Part shown: piece after piece, positions 6,761 to 9,409 of the stretch
Layout: each line of letters opens with the position of its first letter
Numbering within the stretch: the first letter of the stretch is position 1
Source: Hyphomicrobiales bacterium
GTDB lineage: Bacteria > Pseudomonadota > Alphaproteobacteria > Rhizobiales > Aestuariivirgaceae
Assembly: GCA_027067085.1 (NCBI GenBank)
Contig: JAMOMM010000334.1
Location: 1 to 9,409, forward strand
DNA length: 9,409 bases
Reading direction: 5' to 3'
Notes under the pieces: generated by a model
What the model saw: only the letters and a program-made list of their open reading frames with translations
The model's database searches: none
What the model was told of the DNA's origin: nothing
Made by a program: the position numbers and the translations under genes

Positions 6761-7060
6761 TCAAACGAGACTGAACAAATCGCCGTTCGTGCCCGTGAAA
6801 CGGGCATGGACGTGATTTATGATGGTATCCGCCTTCACCCTGCTCAACTGGTTGAAACCGCCATCGAACAAAACCCTCACGCCATTGGCTTATCGATCCT
6901 GTCGGGCAGTCACGTGTCGCTCGTGCGTGATTTCATCAACCTGCTCAAACAAGCAGGCAAAGGCAACATCCTAAAACAACTTGGCGTCACCAAAGTTTAC
7001 ACGCCAAAGAATTTTGAGTTAAATAAGATGATGGCCGAGATTGCGGTGGTGATTGAAAAA
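6757..7060 (+). pseudogene. Truncated copy of the ecm B12-binding domain
   Basis: Bases 6757-7060 align without other gaps to ecm 3981-4329, apart from one 45-base in-frame deletion; I count 19 mismatches over the 304 shared bases (about 94% identity). The deletion removes codons for IPVIVGGIIPDEDIN. In the intact gene that segment is bounded by two copies of CAACATCC (4188-4195 and 4233-4240), of which one remains here. The cobalamin motif is damaged: DGHSNG reads DVHSNE, the Val coming from the joined acyltransferase sequence. Homology stops 12 bases before the ecm stop codon. The frame stays open to about 7138, antisense to the end of the next gene, and an internal ATG exists at 6806. There is no ribosome-binding site and no catalytic domain, so a functional product is very unlikely. 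Confidence 0.9.
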
Positions 7061-7088
7061 CGAGTGGCGATAAAACCATTATCAAGCT

Positions 7089-7871
7089 TTAGCGTTGACT
7101 ATCAAGAAATGAATAAACCACATGCATTGAAACATTAACTTTGCCTTCTTTTTTATATTCTCTAGCATTACTGTAAATAGAAGAAATCGCACAATTACCT
7201 TGGCGTTCTTTTAAAACAGCACATTGGGCTTTAGCTTTCAAAAGCAAATTCAATCGAATTTTTTCTGCCCTTTCTAGCGTATAAGAACTGGTACTCAATT
7301 CTTTCGAGAACGTTTGCTTGGTCTCATGGTAACTAACAGCCCCTGTTTTATCAAATGTTCCAAAGCTTTCTTTTTGTACAAACCCAAATTTATACATCAT
7401 AAAAAATTTATTTCTATCTCGACCATTCACGCCACTACTACGAACAATACAGTTCGACAGAATATCATTATCTATAAACCGTTGGCATTCTTTTTTGCCA
7501 TATGCCAAGCCTCGCGCTTCCATAAAAATCTTTAAAAATTCTTTCTTAGGAAGCGCCTCGCCTTCTTTAAGCAGCCATCGAGGATCGATTTTAGCCACAA
7601 AAGACATCTCACGTTTTGCACCGACATCACCAAACCGAGTAAGTGATTTAAACCGCCGTCTCTCTACGTATCCCAATTTACCTCCAGTGTTCAAAACAAC
7701 ATTGACACCATCTAGCTTAATGTTTTTATCATCTTCATCGTCTCGCGTTAATCTGTCAAAAAACACAAATGCATTTGCGAGTTTGTATTGAAAAACGACC
7801 TGAAGTACGACACCTCCTAGTATTGGAAGTACAAAGATCAGTAATATAATGATTTTTAACAATCCGCTCAT
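7089..7871 (-). CDS. Membrane-anchored envelope protein of unknown function
   Basis: This 260-residue protein is not recognised. One strong N-terminal helix (about residues 5-27, LKIIILLIFVLPILGGVVLQVV) anchors a long hydrophilic domain, probably periplasmic. The domain has four cysteines in two pairs, C129/C141 and C217/C227. Each pair is followed by a stretch rich in Ser, basic and beta-type residues ending in an aromatic strand (MMYKFGFV and MHVVYSFL). That suggests an internal duplication with one disulfide per repeat. GGAGAGAG precedes the ATG by about 8 bases. It starts 16 bases after the stop of the lipoprotein gene, so the two probably form an operon. Its 3' end runs close to the ecm remnant, 28 bases away. 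The DNA is AT-rich relative to ecm and ccr. Confidence 0.75.
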   Translation of the reverse strand: MSGLLKIIILLIFVLPILGGVVLQVVFQYKLANAFVFFDRLTRDDEDDKNIKLDGVNVVLNTGGKLGYVERRRFKSLTRFGDVGAKREMSFVAKIDPRWLLKEGEALPKKEFLKIFMEARGLAYGKKECQRFIDNDILSNCIVRSSGVNGRDRNKFFMMYKFGFVQKESFGTFDKTGAVSYHETKQTFSKELSTSSYTLERAEKIRLNLLLKAKAQCAVLKERQGNCAISSIYSNAREYKKEGKVNVSMHVVYSFLDSQR

Positions 7872-7887
7872 GTCTTTCTCTCTCCAA

Positions 7888-8934
7888 TCAATTACTTGGC
7901 TTCAATATTGTTAAGTCACCACCAGCCATTTCTGTAGCCAACGCAATCACTCGAGACTTATATTCTTCTCTAGCCGCCTTCTTTTTGGCAACCAACATAG
8001 TATCACTAGATGAGATTCGAACAATTTTGCCTTCAATTTTATTGTACGCTATGCGTTGGTCAAGTTGAGCTGGCAAATCACCAATTAGTGCATGATTTGC
8101 AATATTGGTTTCAACAATATCGTCAGCAACTTGCTCGCCAAATTGATCGATTAACCAATTAAAATAGGTATTAGCTTGGCGTTCGTTTTTTTCCAATGCT
8201 TCGGCTATATTGCTAGAGCTTTCTGCCCTTTTAACAAGAGCCCAATTTGGCCTAGGTGTACGCGCTGGTTTGATGTTGCATCTTTTTAAGCTATCATTGT
8301 GCAAAGCTTCAATGGGTGTTGTTGGGTCAACATTTACAATTCCCCCATTTCTATACCCGATGAGCGCGATCCTTGAAATTTTCACACCGTCAGCTTTGTG
8401 AATATTCCAAATCACATTTCCACTTGATGACAATACTAAGTAAACAGGTTTAGATTTTTCTGTGACAAACACATCAGCAATCTTCATCGATCGAGGTCTA
8501 TCAATACTTTTTTTGGCTTCGTTTGCTCCGCGCTTTTTATAAACATATACGAAATTTTTAGCACTTTTTATCAAGCTTTCGTCCGAATAAAAATGAATAG
8601 ACGTTTCCTGCTCTGCGGTTTCAAAATAAACATGGCCGATGTAATCACTTGCAGCAGGCGCTGTAAAACTACACTTACCATGCGAAGACAAATGCTCTAC
8701 CTTTTGAGGTAATTTTTTACCATCGGCTTCTACATAACCCGTCGCTATTGCTTGAACCCATTCGGGTTGTTTATGTTTTGTCGCGACAATTTTTGTGTGC
8801 ATAACATAGCCGCGAATTTTAGACGTAATTTTATTTAAATCTACCTTGTTTTGTGGAACTTGATCAGATTCTGAACAAGCAACCAACATACAAGACATTA
8901 CTACCCACAACATCAATTTTGGAAAAGTCATCAT
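7888..8934 (-). CDS. Predicted lipoprotein of unknown function
   Basis: The 348-residue product begins with a lipoprotein signal peptide: a hydrophobic stretch (LMLWVVMSCM) and a lipobox LVAC with the lipidated Cys at residue 20. Ser and Glu follow, so outer-membrane sorting is plausible. Two ATG codons are adjacent; the second (8931) has better spacing (6 bases) to GGGG, so the true protein may be one residue shorter. The body has a Cys at 88 (HGKCSFTAP), a beta-rich segment around residues 163-199 (PVYLVLSSSGNVIWNIHKAD, then ISRIALIGYRNGGI), and a charged, mostly helical C-terminal third. No catalytic motif was recognised. It is the first gene of a two-gene unit with the membrane-anchored protein downstream, and both products should lie in the envelope, so they may interact. 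Confidence 0.8.
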   Translation of the reverse strand: MMTFPKLMLWVVMSCMLVACSESDQVPQNKVDLNKITSKIRGYVMHTKIVATKHKQPEWVQAIATGYVEADGKKLPQKVEHLSSHGKCSFTAPAASDYIGHVYFETAEQETSIHFYSDESLIKSAKNFVYVYKKRGANEAKKSIDRPRSMKIADVFVTEKSKPVYLVLSSSGNVIWNIHKADGVKISRIALIGYRNGGIVNVDPTTPIEALHNDSLKRCNIKPARTPRPNWALVKRAESSSNIAEALEKNERQANTYFNWLIDQFGEQVADDIVETNIANHALIGDLPAQLDQRIAYNKIEGKIVRISSSDTMLVAKKKAAREEYKSRVIALATEMAGGDLTILKPSN

Positions 8935-9029
8935 AAACCCCAGTTGAATTATTTTCTGGGACCATCACATAAATTATTTAACGTTTCATGAAATAAAACG
9001 CACTAAGATAACAAGAAAAACAATACCCC

Positions 9030-9409
9030 TCACCGCGCCTCCCCCTGCTCAGGATATTTCCCCTTCACCCCATTATAAAACGCCTTGATGTCCACCAAGT
9101 CAGCGTCATAATCGCCTGTGGTTTTAAAGCTGCCGCCGAAACCTGCGAGCTTTTTTTCATAGTCTAAAAAGCCCAAGGCAATCGGCACATCAGCGCCGTG
9201 GGCGATGTGGTAAAAACCTGTTTTCCAATATTTGGTTTTAGCGCGCGTGCCTTCGGGTGGCACCATAAGGATGAACTCGTCACGCTCACCAAATTCTTTA
9301 ATCAATCCATCAACCACATTATTATTCTTAGAGCGATCAACCGCAATGCCGCCTAGTTTGCGCGCAATCACGCCAACAAAAGCAGGTTTAAAAATCGCAT
9401 CTTTACCTA
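9030..9409 (-). CDS. PlsC-type acyltransferase, C-terminal part (5' end outside window)
   Basis: The frame is open to the right edge of the window, so the GTG at 9371 is not needed as a start; the upstream codons (GKDAIFKPAFVG) fit the family. Visible acyltransferase blocks are GGIAVDRS (block II) and VPPEGTRA (block III, where Glu-Gly-Thr-Arg binds the phosphate of the acceptor). The catalytic HxxxxD motif would lie outside the window. Such enzymes usually transfer an acyl group to lysophosphatidic acid or a related lysolipid at the inner membrane; the exact substrate is not decidable here. Its last part is duplicated at 6721-6760. The higher GC of this gene resembles ccr and ecm rather than the two AT-rich blocks, so it probably belongs to the ancestral neighbourhood. 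Confidence 0.85.
   Translation of the reverse strand, partial: GKDAIFKPAFVGVIARKLGGIAVDRSKNNNVVDGLIKEFGERDEFILMVPPEGTRAKTKYWKTGFYHIAHGADVPIALGFLDYEKKLAGFGGSFKTTGDYDADLVDIKAFYNGVKGKYPEQGEAR

Noticed and set aside
6806..7138. 110-codon open frame starting with ATG inside the ecm remnant
   Set aside because: It has no ribosome-binding site and lacks the catalytic domain and part of the B12 site. Its end is antisense to the 7089-7871 gene. It is better read as a pseudogene fragment.

Overview
The window looks like chromosomal DNA of an alphaproteobacterium of moderate GC content. It carries two signature enzymes of the ethylmalonyl-CoA pathway, crotonyl-CoA carboxylase/reductase (ccr) and the B12-dependent ethylmalonyl-CoA mutase (ecm). 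Both closely resemble the Rhodobacterales and Hyphomicrobiales proteins, and the pathway is typical of alphaproteobacteria without isocitrate lyase. The genus cannot be fixed from this sequence alone.

Bases 1-4341 are an ordinary metabolic core. In order they hold the 3' end of a YihY/BrkB-type membrane protein, ccr on the minus strand (tail to tail, one base apart), a divergently transcribed small three-helix membrane protein with a near-consensus sigma-70 promoter, and ecm. Ccr converts crotonyl-CoA, CO2 and NADPH to ethylmalonyl-CoA. After epimerisation, Ecm rearranges ethylmalonyl-CoA to methylsuccinyl-CoA. The two genes therefore act two steps apart in acetyl-CoA assimilation.

Bases 4342-9029 are visibly more AT-rich and look accessory. 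The first half has a minus-strand gene of unknown function, with what seems to be the 5'-truncated remnant of an upstream partner gene. It continues with two strong hairpins, two perfect FNR/FixK-type boxes 23 bp apart, and an orphan TadG-like pilus-associated protein with a von Willebrand factor A domain. The second half is a minus-strand two-gene unit: a predicted lipoprotein, then a membrane-anchored protein with two cysteine pairs.

Between the halves, at 6721-7060, lies a chimeric scar. A 40-base copy of the 3' end of the acyltransferase gene (intact copy at 9030-9409) is joined, through a 4-base microhomology, to a copy of the 3' end of ecm. The order is intact ecm, AT-rich block 1, acyltransferase tail, ecm tail, AT-rich block 2, intact acyltransferase. 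This is what a tandem duplication of an ancestral ecm-acyltransferase interval would leave behind. The ecm copy then lost 45 bases between 8-base direct repeats.

The window ends inside a PlsC-type acyltransferase on the minus strand. No tRNA, rRNA, CRISPR array, transposase or integrase was found. The best candidates for something undescribed are the duplication scar with its two different gene blocks, and the FNR-box/hairpin region at 4970-5230.
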